64,000 bases of DNA from Stereum hirsutum FP-91666 SS1 (Eukaryota > Basidiomycota > Agaricomycetes > Russulales > Stereaceae). The notes below the pieces were generated by a model. That model did no database searches, was not told the DNA's origin, and worked only from the letters and a program-made list of their open reading frames with translations. Each line of letters begins with the position of its first letter. Position 1 is the stretch's first letter. The position numbers and the translations under genes are program-made. The stretch lies in NCBI RefSeq assembly GCF_000264905.1, contig NW_006763140.1:1188702-1252701 (forward strand), read 5' to 3'. Shown in pieces: positions 11,237-21,770 of the stretch.

Positions 11237-12792
11237 TCAAGCCTTCCGCAAAAATTCCCTCGCCTCCTCCCACCCCATTCTCTCCCTCTCTTTCCCCAAC
11301 ACCTCTCCTCTCCTCACCTCTTCTTCGTCCACCCTCTTCCAGTCCCCATACTGCGTCACCTCACCCTCCATAACGCCCCTCTCTACCTCTTCCGGCACAT
11401 TCTCCAAATCCACGTCCTTGCCCAGACCCAGCCCCTCCACCGCATCCTCCAAAACACCCTCCGCCCCTCTCGCAGGTGCGTGTGTAGTCTGCACTCCCTC
11501 TCCCTCCGCGGCATCAGGAAACTGATCCGAAAGAATCGTATCCGCCACCGCATAAGCATCCATCATAGTCGAAGCCAAAACCCCCTTCGCACCCATCGCA
11601 GCCCACCCGCTCGCATACACATTCCTGACAACGTGTCCTTCCGCACTAACAACCCTACCACTCAGAGTACGCAGATGTGCGAGCGCGGGGTCGTAGAACT
11701 CTTGTGTCGGGTCAGAACGGTGTCCTAAGGATGTGACGACCAGATTTGTGGCGAGAGTGGATGTTTGACCGGTGGGAATGGCGTGGTTGGATGAGTCGAG
11801 AGAAGTATGTGCGAGGGTAAGGTTTGCGGCAGGTGAACTTGGAGAGGGAGGTGCGAGGCCGGTTGGGGAGCGGAAGAAGTCGAGGGACCAAGTTTTTGGT
11901 GTTTTCCCGTGTTCATTAACTGATCCTTTGCGTAACAATTGCAGCGTCCGAGTCTGTTGTCGATTAAGTTTGGTGTCCGGTGGAGGTTCGAGGAGCGACG
12001 GATCCAGAGGGACCATAGACGCTTCCGAAAGATTCATCATCTCGCGCAACTCCTTCACGGTGAATGCAGCTTCAAGCGGACCCCTGCGCCCAACAATGGA
12101 CACATGTTTTACGGCAGACCGTCGTAGAATTTCGAGTACGGTCTCCGGGACGTCGTATTTCTCCAGAACGGAAGGCGAAGTGAGCAAAATCCGCGCAACG
12201 TCCAGCGAGACGTTTCCCTGTCCTATGAGCGTGACGTGCTCTATTTTTTCTAGTGAAGGTATCCGTGGTCGCGACGGATGTTGAGTATACCAATGTACGA
12301 ATGAGAGCGCGGGTACGACTAGATCGGATGCGGGGAGGGCGGGATGGAAGGTCGGGACGGTGCATCCTGTGGCGAAGAGGAGGTGGGTGTAATGTGGCGC
12401 TAGTGAAGATAGAGAGATGGAGCGTGCGTGGGGGATGATGGTTGACGGCCGAGCACCGACGTGTATGTTCCCGAAGAATCGAAAACGAGGGTCCATGGCG
12501 GCCTGGTCGAATTTATGGGTGCAGTTCTACAATGTTGGTCGTTAGCATTATATATTCCTTGTTACAATATGATGCAAGGAGAGGAAACAAAAAAAATCCT
12601 TACCTTAACTTCAGGATGATCTGGCGCGACACCATAACGAACTAGCCCGTGTGGTGCCCACAATCGGTCATACATATGAACGCGCAGATTTTCGCCTCGT
12701 ACGCTCGTTTGTGGCAGTAGAGACAGCAGTCGAGAAGCAACATAGAAAGACGAAGGGCCACCACCGACAACGGCCAGTTTTAGGGGCGCCAT
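11237..12792 (-). CDS. NADPH:ferredoxin (adrenodoxin) oxidoreductase, Arh1/FDXR type
   Basis: Passes electrons from NADPH to mitochondrial ferredoxin for iron-sulfur cluster and heme A synthesis. Two exons, 12792-12604 and 12526-11237, join in phase to 492 residues, the family's usual size. Exon 1 has the FAD-binding GGGPSSFYVASRLL at residues 9-22 and the signature LVRYGVAPDHPEVK. Exon 2 has the NADP-binding IGQGNVSLDVARILL, the motif VSIVGRRGPLEAAFTVKELRE, LGHRSDPTQEF and the C-terminal NVYASGWAAMGAKGVLASTM. An in-frame TAA lies just upstream of the ATG, so no N-terminal extension is possible without an undetected upstream exon; a classical mitochondrial presequence is therefore not seen. 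Confidence 0.94.
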
Positions 12793-13144
12793 ATTTATTT
12801 AGAACCACAGTGCTCAGAAAACTCTTTTGACCGATGTGAGAGTATTTTTGTCTAAGTCCAAGTGTGTGGCACCGTCACACGACTCGGAGGGGTCGCCGGA
12901 GGACGAGGAACGTCCCGAGGGAGGTCAAAGAAAACCTGGGTCTTATTTTCCTGAGATTTCAAGTCAGAAAGAGATGATTCTTAGTGGTTAATTGCTTGAT
13001 ATCGACGATGTGCCAAGGATCTAGGGAGGCAAACGACCCAAGAAAACGGTCCCAGGGAGTTTGGTGAAAGGTGCTGACTCGACCGTTCGGCTCGCCACAA
13101 TCCAAAACCACGACCACGTGTCCGCTCCGATTTTCTCCGATGAT

Positions 13145-13389
13145 AGACCTCGTGGGCACCAGCCAATTGGCGCACGTCTTGGCCAAATTGGCCGGTTCAC
13201 CGACATTCATTGCTCACCCGCATTTCATCCTGACAGGATATCAAGGGTATCTAAATTCGTGTAAATTCAATTAGAAAATAATCTATGAGAACGAATTTCA
13301 CCAAACAGGGATGGCCATTTTCTGCATGAGAAGTACGCACCAGCCAATTTCGCTGACGTCAGCGAAATTGGCTGGTGCCCACGAGGTCT
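13145..13389. mobile_element. Foldback/MITE-like element with perfect 24-bp terminal inverted repeats
   Basis: Bases 13145-13168 (AGACCTCGTGGGCACCAGCC plus AATT) are the exact reverse complement of 13366-13389. The 197-bp interior is AT-rich and non-coding. GAT sits immediately outside both ends (13142-13144 and 13390-13392), a possible 3-bp target duplication. Transposon class is not assignable; it is unrelated in sequence to the MITE at 10.8 kb. Confidence 0.65.
13337..13378. repeat. Perfect 42-bp palindrome centred on GACGTC
   Basis: Every base of 13337-13378 pairs with its partner about the centre at 13357/13358. The arm is GCACCAGCCAATTTCGCTGA. It arises because the right end of the 13145-13389 element carries an extra inverted copy of its own terminal CACCAGCCAATT. 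With no loop it can only extrude as a cruciform. Confidence 0.9.
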
Positions 13390-13689
13390 GATGGGCGCTC
13401 AAATCGTTCCTCTTCCGAAAGCGCGGCCAAGCCCAGTTGTATTCCAGCACGGTGAACAAATTTGCGATATGTGTATATTGAAAGAGTGTCGTAACTTTAT
13501 TTTCAGTTGCGTGAGACATATTGGTACAATTGTCACAGTCCGCGCGAGGTAACTGTAACTAGTAATAGAATTGACAACAAGTTTTCAAAACAACGAGCTG
13601 AGTCCAAAGGAGCAACTGTGAAGATACAGTGTAATGGACCGATAGAATAAACCTCATGCAACGGGTAGAAGAGTGAAGAAGCCTCTGTA

Positions 13690-15133
13690 TCACCACTTCC
13701 AGTTCTGTATCGCCCAAGCGATCTGTTCAGCATAGTGCAGACAGTCGTGGAAGACCCGCTTGAACGAGGATTCCGGTTCCTCTCTGCGGCTATGGACACG
13801 ACCATGAAGAGCGGTGCGCGAAAAGGATGCCTTGATTGTTTCGAAGAGTTTGAGCGCGTCTGCAGCGGACGGCCGAGCGTCCGGATCGCGTTGAGTCATC
13901 GCATCGAGGAGAGGGGTAATTGCGTCGAAAGATGAGAACGGCTGCGGCAAATCGTCGGTGGTATCAACAACAGAAGACACGAAGCCATTACCTCGACAAG
14001 ATTTTGCCTGTATGCCGTACCCAAGTTAAAGATATCAGGTTTGAACGTATCGTAAGGCCATAAACTCGGATTCCCCGTCTCTGGCGCGAAGATGCTGGCT
14101 TTGGACTCGACAGTGATGCGAGTGCTATCCGAAGGACCAAACCTGATGGACTCGCCGAAGTCGATGTAGTAGTACTTGACCCCGCCAAATTGTGTACGCG
14201 TTCGAACGTGACCGAGACGTTTTCTCCTGCTGTCAAAAAACGAGTTGTCAAAGTGTACACCGTGTGGGTACATCCGAGCTGGATCCATTACGAGATTGGT
14301 TATAGCACAATCCCTGGTTTCTCTCAGTTAAACTACTGAGATGGGCTCAAGAGTTGTCAACACCTTTATTACTTACCTGTGAGCTTCCCGTTTCTCGTGC
14401 AGAAACACAAGGCCCTACATCAACACGTGAGACTCGACTGGTCCGCCACAACGAAGATAGACTACACGTACCTGCAACGTCTGTTCAACAAAGTCTAAGC
14501 CTTCTCCGACAGTCGCGGGCCGAAATCTGATGAGCCTTGCCCACAGGGAATATCATGAAGAACTGGTCGGGCGCATTGATGACTTCTAGCAGAGGAAGCA
14601 CCGGGTTTCCCGGGTCATCCCGCAATGGTTCGGAGGGTAACATTGTGTTGATTTCCAGTTCGTTGCGACCATTGGCAGGTAGTTCGAACCTCTTCCATAC
14701 AACGTGGCGCCCGTCACGAGTCCGAGTTGCGTCCATAACATAATCACAGCCAGGAAACTGTGCAGCACATCGTTGGGAGAGTCTCGGAAACTGAGCGGCT
14801 GAATTAACACACATAATGTTGCACGGCATCTTCTCGTTTGTTCAACTCGGACCGCGTCGCACCCTCTGACCATGATGGTTTCCAGCCAGGACGAAACCGA
14901 GGGCGCAACAAGTACCCGTTCGACTCCAGCCACGGTTGCACATGGATCCACTGTCGTTCTGCAGGACGGAGGATGGCCTCTTGCTGAGCTGGAGAGAGGG
15001 AGAGATACTCGTCGTTCGTCAACCGGGGGTGTTCGTTCTCAATATCCGCGGTAGACAGCCAGCCTGGCCATGGAACGTCCTCCTTCCGACTGCGGCGCGA
15101 GGCTCTCGAATGAGTCGCAGGAAGAATGTGCAT
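13690..15133 (-). pseudogene. Kinase-like array copy A, frameshifted
   Basis: First copy of the array and the only one on the minus strand. Exons in order: 15133-14813 (107 codons, start MHILPATHSRAS), 14757-14472, 14414-14377, 14313-13992 and 13941-13690. Four of the five have the same length as in copy B (321, 38, 322, 252). Exon 2 is 286 nt instead of 288: between GGCAAG and ACTGTCGG there are 22 bases where copy B has 24, so the frame shifts near 14520-14540 and meets a TGA soon after. Sequence downstream of the lesion still encodes HRDCAITNLVMD, YYYIDFGESIRFGP and APETG, so loss is recent or the lesion is a sequencing error. Otherwise the domain order equals copy B. Confidence 0.78.
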
Positions 15134-16156
15134 GCTGACGCGGACCTCAGTAAGGTAAGGAGCGTAAGTACAACGAGAGTGGCAGCTCAGTGGCTGCAGT
15201 ACAATTCTATCGGAGTGTTGAGCCCACTCGACTTATGGCTAATAGGGGCAGGATGTTTAGTGGACCTATGAAGGAGTGATGGTCTTCCAAACGTCCCACA
15301 ACCGGCATCTTCAATCAACGGTTCGCGCGGCAAACGCCGCATAACGTACTTGCACGCGGGACGGACCGCAACAGACAAAAAGCCAAACAAAAAAAACACG
15401 CTCACGGAGGTATATTATGTCCTCGGTGTTCAGGGTGGATTTTGAGGCGGGTCGGACGGTTCTTTTTCCTATGGCAAATAGCCCAGAGAGGTGTTTTCAA
15501 GTGCAATTGTCTGGGAACATCAACGCCGACGTGAGCGATGCCGATATGCCCTCATCATAGGTTTTAACTCCACGGAAACACGGACGGTAGCGATAAGCCA
15601 ATGACCACCAGGGACAGGTGGTCATTCATCGCAGTTGGATCAATTGTCTTGGATAGTACTACGACTCGGAATTTGCAAAAGATCGCAGAAGGGGATCTCA
15701 GGTTTTCCGGAAGGCCAAGACGGGATAACGTGTATGCATGTGAAGCAGAAGGAATGCGTAAACTGATGTTATTGTTACGATTGAGGTGGCGAGGCCTAAT
15801 CATGAAAGCTATGGCGAGATGAGGAGATGTATTGAGATGCATTCGCGAGGGCAGAGTGTGTCGCAAATGCCATGTCGACGAAACAGGTCGAAGCCTTGTT
15901 AGATAAGATGAATTGGGAGATGCTGGTCGCGGCGACGAGCTACTATGAGGCCCCACAATGCTGATATATCTCCAGGGCAAGTCACATAACGAGATTACCT
16001 CATAGAGGTTCAAGAGCACCGGGTAGCAGGAGCGAGTATGAAGTTCTCCGTGAAAACGCACCGGTGAACATAGTACGCTCGAAACAATCAATCTCCACAG
16101 GTTGAACTTCCGCACAAGTTGCATTCGAACAACGATATGGACATCACATGGTCGCT
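15134..16156. other. Intergenic region, no supported gene
   Basis: Promoter side of kinase copy A and 3' flank of the complex I gene. A 186-codon open frame on the minus strand (16124-15564) has no recognisable protein features and no intron signals, and I do not call it a gene. Confidence 0.4.
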
Positions 16157-16622
16157 CTAAGGCTCATCATCATACCCCTTCACTTCTCTCCGTGGCCGCT
16201 GGGGAACTAGCATGAAGCCGAGGAGTGATGATGTTGAGCATAAAGTTGTTGTTGCATAATAGGGTGTTGAATGGAGTAGGCACGGCGAGAAAAGGAGGGT
16301 AGCGAGGACGGTATGACAGAAAGACTCACTGGGATATGCGAGAGGAATGGGCTCTGGGCGCTTGTAACCAAACTTCGCGCGGATGGCTGGGACGGTGGGT
16401 ACCATCAGAGGACCAGCAAGACCAATGACAATCGAGTAAAAGATGACGGGCTTCTCGTGGGCTTGCCGTTGCTGTTCGTCCAGACGAATTTATTGGACAA
16501 GGGAAGGCCATAGGTCAGACGCAGAGAAGACAATAAGATACGTCATGTCAGAAGAAGTTGTATTGCGTCAATAAAGCAAGACGCACCATATAGCGATACC
16601 AGTTTCGACCGATGGTGGCCAT
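16157..16622 (-). CDS. NADH:ubiquinone oxidoreductase (complex I) 9.5 kDa subunit homologue
   Basis: Small accessory subunit of mitochondrial complex I, known in fungi as the 9.5 kDa subunit. Exon 1 reads MATIGRNWYRYM and stops at a GTGCGT donor. Exon 2, after an ACAG acceptor, reads QRQAHEKPVIFYSIVIGLAG and continues PLMVPTVPAIRAKFGY..RPEPIPLAYP. The last exon reads VPQRPRREVKGYDDEP then TAG. The pattern (His-Glu-Lys-Pro, one membrane helix, Pro-rich IPLAYP, a PxRPR..GYDDE tail) matches this subunit. About 77 residues. Divergent from kinase copy B with 309 bp between start codons. Identification is from remembered family pattern; the gene is too short and spliced to stand out as an open frame. 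Confidence 0.82.
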
Positions 16623-16931
16623 TGTGGTTGTGTAGAGGTTTCTGCAGAGGACTTGTGCTCCGAGGAGTCGCGCTCAGTTACAGCACGTGGCCCAGTGAGC
16701 CTGAGACTGTCAATGTCCCGAGTCCTCGGCTCTTCGAATTCTCTTCACCGTTTCCCTCACACCTTGCTTTTGCCCTGCTTATTGTTTTGGTATACTTGTG
16801 AAATCTGTGAATCTCTAACCTGAAGTGTTAGGACAATTCGTTCTAGGCATCAAGCCAATTCTGGACTGGAGACTCGTTTGCCAGCGGATATCCTCTACGT
16901 CTTCGTACTCTCCGAATTTTCCAAGGTCGTC
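16623..16931. promoter_or_regulatory. Shared divergent promoter region between complex I 9.5 kDa gene and kinase copy B
   Basis: The two start codons face away from each other across 309 bp. The stretch is CT-rich toward the kinase start. No clear TATA box or known operator is visible. Confidence 0.4.
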
Positions 16932-18371
16932 ATGCGCATCTTACCTATGTCTTGTCGTGTGCGCTCTTATCCTACCGCAACACAGGATGTTCCTTGGCCT
17001 GGCTGGCTAGATATTGCCGATGCAGAAGCCCAACACGCTGACTTGCCTTCTGACGAGCACGGCTCCCTGTCTTCTGTCCAGAGAGCGTCTATCCTCGATC
17101 CTGAAGAACGTCAATGGGTGCATGTTCAACCGTGGCTAGAGTCCAAGGGTTACATGTCACGCCCTCGATTTCGTCCCGGCTGGAGACCGTCCTGGTCAGA
17201 AAGTGCGACGAAGGACGATTTGCCCAAGCATGATGATAGCGTGCCGCACAACGTACGTCGTCCCGATCGCTTTGTTTTGCAATATCTGCTCACCGGCATA
17301 TCACCTAGTATCCTGGTTGTAGTCATGTCATGGACGCGTTCCGTATAAGCGATGAGCGTCATGTCGCTCTCAAGAGATTTGAGCTGCCGGCCAATGGCCG
17401 CAACGAACTCGAAGTCAATACAATATTGTCCTCCGAACCGCTGAGGGACGACCCGCGGAATCCAGCGCTTCCAATGCTCGAAGTTATCCATGCTCCCAAC
17501 CAATGCTTTATGGTATTCCCTGTAGGCAAGGAAATCTTCGACTTCTGTCCTGCTACTGTCGGGGAAGGCTTGGATTTCATTGAACAGACGTTGCAGGTGC
17601 GTATAGTCCATCATACCTGTGGCGGACCAGTCGAGCCTCACGTCTCGAAATAGGGCCTCGTATTTCTGCACGAGAAACGAATAGCTCACAGGTGAGTTTC
17701 GATGACAGTGCATGATCATGTTTCAACATCGAACTCGATAGCAATAGGGACTGTTCCATAGCGAATCTTCTGATGGACCCATCTCGTATGTACCCCCACG
17801 GAATACACGTGGACGATCATCGATTGAATGGTCGAGGCAAATGCATCAGCCACGTCCGAACGCGCACCCAGGTCGGTGGCGTCAAGTACTACTACATCGA
17901 TTTTGGCGAGTCCATCAAGTTCGGCCCATTGGACAATACGCGCATCACCATTCATTCCAAAGCGAGCATTTTTGCGCCAGAGACGACAGACGATGTTTTA
18001 TTGCCTTACGATGCCTTTAAACCTGATATCTTTACCTTGGGTGTAACTTACACACAAAGGATTGCTAAGGTACTGGTCTCATGGCGTTCCTTATCCGTGT
18101 CACTGATGAATCTTGCAAGCCTTACTCCTCTTTCGACGCACTTCTTCCTCTCTTCGATGCAATGACCCAAGTCGATCCAGATATTCGGCCTTCTGCCGTA
18201 GAGGCACTCAACCTCTTCAACACCATTAATATATCCTTTTCGCGCACCGCTTTGCATGGGCGTGTCCATGACCGCAGAGAGCACCCAGAATCTTCCTTCG
18301 AACGGATTTTCCTCGATTGCCTCCACTACTCGGAACAGATCGCTTGGGCCATACAGAACTGGAAATGGTGA
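16932..18371 (+). CDS. Protein-kinase-like protein, array copy B (intact, 406 aa)
   Basis: Exons 16932-17252, 17309-17596, 17654-17691, 17748-18069 and 18120-18371 join in phase. Residues 1-107 form an N-terminal module with DVPWPGWLDIADAE, EERQWVHVQPWLESKGY and RPRFRPGWRPSW. The kinase part starts at exon 2: VMDAFRIS..HVALKRF puts the ATP-site Lys at about 129. The catalytic loop HRDCSIAN (Asp 217, Asn 222), DFG in YYYIDFGESIKFGP (Asp 267), APE near 292-294 and KPDIFTLG follow. I see no GxGxxG loop ahead of the Lys. The C-terminal RTALHGRVHDRREHPESSFE block is shared by the array. Start equals copy A's start by alignment (MRILPMS against MHILPAT). The family resembles kinase-like proteins expanded in Agaricomycetes; substrate unknown. 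Confidence 0.87.
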
Positions 18372-20220
18372 CAGAGAGGCATTTCCACTCTCTCAATTTT
18401 GACAGCGACGTCCTATTTCTGGGTACGTCGTACCATGTTCGCATAACTACCCTCTTGTACTGCTCCCTCATCGACCGTCCACTCGTCATGATCCACAATG
18501 TTACAGAGAAAACAGCTCATGCTTAGAGTCCTGCAGAACTCGAGCTGTCTTGAACTTCACGGCATATTACGACCGCGACAGGTCTCCTTTCCCTACACTG
18601 GGTTGGTGGCAAGCTTCCTATATATAGTCTCACAATTCTCTTATTCACACTTTCGGAGGTCTACGGTCTCGGCTTCACGGGTGCTCTAAAGCTCTTTCGA
18701 TAGGCTATAGTGAATGATGAAGCCTCGATTGTCAATAACTGCACAATAAATGAAGCATCATTCGGGAAGGATCTTGATAGCTCCCCGGGCATACTGCGCT
18801 AATATCAACTGCATCAGCTGCTTTTGGGAACAAGCGACAGTTTTGCCACTTGCAATGCTGAGAACAGGCAGGCTCGTAGCCTGGCTGAATAAGTCGTTGC
18901 TCGGACTAATGTTGTACGTTCAGTCTCGTGTCGAAGGAACTTTAATTTGTGGCGCAGATTGGGGAGACGAAGTACGTTTGTTTCCATCTTGGTACTACTT
19001 ACGTCGGTGAGTTCTCCTATGTTGCGCCTTGACTCCGACCAGTACTCAGACTTGCGCCGGTCGCTGTGTAGCCACTGGCCACTTCTGGACTAGTAGTGGC
19101 GCTCGAGTTGACGAAGATTCACGGCTCACTGAGCCCCACATGCAAATGAACGGATCCATATGCACCCACAAACACCCACCGTCGAAGAACACATAGTCCT
19201 CACGACCATCAACGAGTATTGCATTTTTAGCCGAACGGAATTCCTCATCCGTTGCACCATAGTACGGGTACGCAGCCCCTATTTGTTCTCGTGAAGAAGC
19301 ACGATCCTTCCATCTTTCATCACCCTCAAGCTGCTGTGTGACCGGGCCCTGGTTGTCGTCGAAAAGTCCAGAAGAATTCTCCTTCCATCTTCTATCGCCA
19401 CTCCCATCAAGCTGCGGTGTGACCGGGTCCTGGTTGTCGTCGAAAGCAAACTAATTGGGCTCCCACCCCAGTCACAACCTCTTGATGCGAGAGGATGGCG
19501 CGCTCATCCAGGGATCTGTATGCAAAATCGATGACCTGCCGCGGCGATTTACACACGCAATTGTTTCTCCCGCGCACTGGTCCTTGACGGAGGCTCCTCA
19601 TTTTCTGTGGCTCTTCGATGGTGGTAAATCAATGATGCAGGGGTACGAGCTATGATTTCAGAAATCCATTCAAATTGAATCTGGCATTCGGGTCTGGCAT
19701 TCCAGTGCGTACATATTGAAAAGGATACACATTTTAGGTAGGCTGCATTGGAGCCAGTATGGAATCGGGTTTTGTCGATCTTGCACCATGAAGTCGAGTA
19801 CTGATCCAACAGAAGGCGATACTGGATGGGAAGTTCATCCCCCTAAAGTTCATCCGCTTCCGGAGACACTCAACGGAAGTATTACGCACTCTCCGTACGA
19901 CGACTGACCTGAATAGCCTCAACACTAGTGCGGTTTCTCTGTAAGTGATCTACAAATGATGGTCCTCCCACGCAAGGACTTGTGGACTCATATGGGTCCA
20001 TCATTTGACCCGTCAACTTCTCGTTCACATGCTATCGTGACCCGCTGCTGGCACACTCGACTGCCCTTGTAGCCTGATCTGGTGCACCCTGCTGTAGACG
20101 GCATCTTGTTGTGTATTTAATCCAACTCGATCGTCGTTGCAGGACCCATCATCAGGCTCTCGTACTCAACCCTCATACTTACTCCAAGGCTTTGACTCCA
20201 CCACACTTATTCTCTACTCT
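18372..20220. other. Intergenic stretch of 1.8 kb, one short tandem duplication, no supported gene
   Basis: Several short open frames exist on both strands but none shows recognisable protein sequence or coherent splice structure. The duplicated unit at 19305-19445 is listed separately. This may be remnant coding DNA too decayed to recognise. Confidence 0.4.
19305..19445. repeat. Two-copy tandem duplication, about 65-75 bp unit
   Basis: Units start TCCTTCCATCTT at 19305 and 19380 and both end CCTGGTTGTCGTCGAAA. The core GTGTGACCGGG(C/T)CCTGG is nearly identical; the copies differ by several substitutions and small indels. No function apparent. Confidence 0.7.
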
Positions 20221-21204
20221 ATGGCAGAAGCGTCGGTATCCGTTCTCGGCCATCTGGTAGTCATTGCTGTCAATCTCGCCAAGGAAGAGACAAATGCCCA
20301 CCGTGTCAAGGTTCTAGCAAGATCCTTTAAAGCCTTTCCGGCTCTCGTCAATCAAGTTCAGGAGCTCAACGAGTTTCAAACTGACGAAGTGCGCCTTCAA
20401 ATAGAAGCCGATGCCATCAGGTGAGCTGTACTACGAAATGATGATACTCTACACACGCTAACAGTAGGCCAGGGTTGATTCAACAGTGGGAGGAGTTCAA
20501 TACTTGGTCTAAGGGTCTTGGAAAGTGGGAGAAGTTCTTCAAGTATATTCCTCGTCGCGAGAAAGTCAAGGATATCAAAAAGTGGTCCAACACCGTACAA
20601 ACTGGTATCTCTGTGAATTACCTGCTATCTTATATCCTCGCTCGCTCGTATGGTTTAGAACTGACTTGAAAACATAGCAATCGATTACGTCCTCTACCAA
20701 GCTCAAACTAGAGGCGCAAAACGTTGCGCATCGCACTGAAATTGCGCTGGCACATGCTCGGGGCGATATGACGGCATCTGAGTCTGCAGCGCGAGAAAGG
20801 GAACGGTCAGCCAACTATCTTAGCCATGTGGAGACAGAGAATTCTGCTGCTGAACTCGACAGACAGGTCAGTGCTTGATAACCTGTTAACTGAATATCTC
20901 TGATGCATATCATCTTTCCTTACAGAGATTCCGAAATGCAATCGCTGATGCCGGTTTGCAGCTTTCTTCCGAATACGAAGAAGTAAGTACTCACCTATCC
21001 ACGTACTCGTAGTACTAAGAACGCCTTCAAGTTCAAATGCTCACATTTCGCTCCCAGAGCCGCGCCCTGGCTATCGACATTGTCGTTGATGTCCTTCGGA
21101 ATGGAATTGCGGTTCAAAGCTCAGATCAGTCTGGGGAAACATTCCGAGAAGCCCTTGAGCGGTTGAAATTGGTTGAACCTTTCTCGAAGGTCGCTCCGGC
21201 CTGA
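20221..21204 (+). CDS. Unrecognised 246-aa helical protein
   Basis: Five exons join in phase: 20221-20420, 20465-20612, 20678-20866, 20926-20982 and 21058-21204 (200+148, 189, 57, 147 nt). The protein starts MAEASVSVLGHLVVIAVNLA, a possible amphipathic or membrane-associated helix. The middle holds LIQQWEEFNTWSKGLGKWEK and a basic YIPRREKVKDIKKW. Next is a charged heptad-like stretch LEAQNVAHRTEIALAHARGD leading into a Glu/Arg-rich segment. The end is LERLKLVEPFSKVAPA. It is predicted mostly helical with a probable coiled coil. No signal peptide or catalytic motif seen and I do not recognise the family. It sits between kinase copies B and C on the same strand. The intron 2 donor (GTGAAT) is the least certain junction. 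Confidence 0.68.
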
Positions 21205-21770
21205 GCGAAACAGTGCAAAGTTGAAGCTTGACTGAAGCAGTGCCTCGAGTAAGTAGTGGAATTGAAGGTTGAATCCTCTGATAACTCCATTCTGAAGGTG
21301 CTCCCATTGTCTCGTCTACACGCATTCGATGTATATGTAGCATTCCTGTACCTCGCGTTCAACCTTCCCTCCTTGTACTTATCACATTGTATGTAGGATG
21401 TATGGCAGTGACTAAGTAGTACATTGACTTTGTTCAATCTCGAAGTCTGTGGTTGATGTGCACAGGGATTATTCTGTTGCTGTATGCTACGGCCTGCGGA
21501 GTTAGGAAATAACAATCGCCCACTGGTTCCCTGGGTTCCTAGCTACGCAGCAGATATTCAGCGCTCAGCAGTTCCGCGAGAAATGGCATGTACGTATAAG
21601 TACTAGTACCGTGTACGGAGGTATTCACAGTATGATTACGTAATAGCGCTCCGGCCATATAAAGATCTGATGGCAGTGAGACCGCGGCAGCCCAGTCTTC
21701 CCCCACGTTGTTTCGCACTATATGGGCCACTTCTAATAGTCTCTCGAAAAATTCTCCTCTGCGTCCATCC
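21205..21770. other. Intergenic region before kinase copy C
   Basis: 3' flank of the helical-protein gene and promoter side of copy C. No supported coding sequence or repeat. Confidence 0.4.

Larger units (their letters stand above)
12793..13689. other. Intergenic region with an inverted-repeat element
   Basis: Promoter side of Arh1 and 3' flank of kinase copy A. No coding sequence recognised; it holds the element at 13145-13389. Confidence 0.5.

Noticed and set aside
13145..13389. CRISPR-like or prokaryotic defence features
   Set aside because: The repeats are inverted terminal repeats of a eukaryotic element; there is no regularly spaced array with unique spacers anywhere in the window.
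15564..16124. 186-codon minus-strand open frame downstream of the complex I gene
   Set aside because: No domain, signal peptide or splice context; composition like shadow frames.
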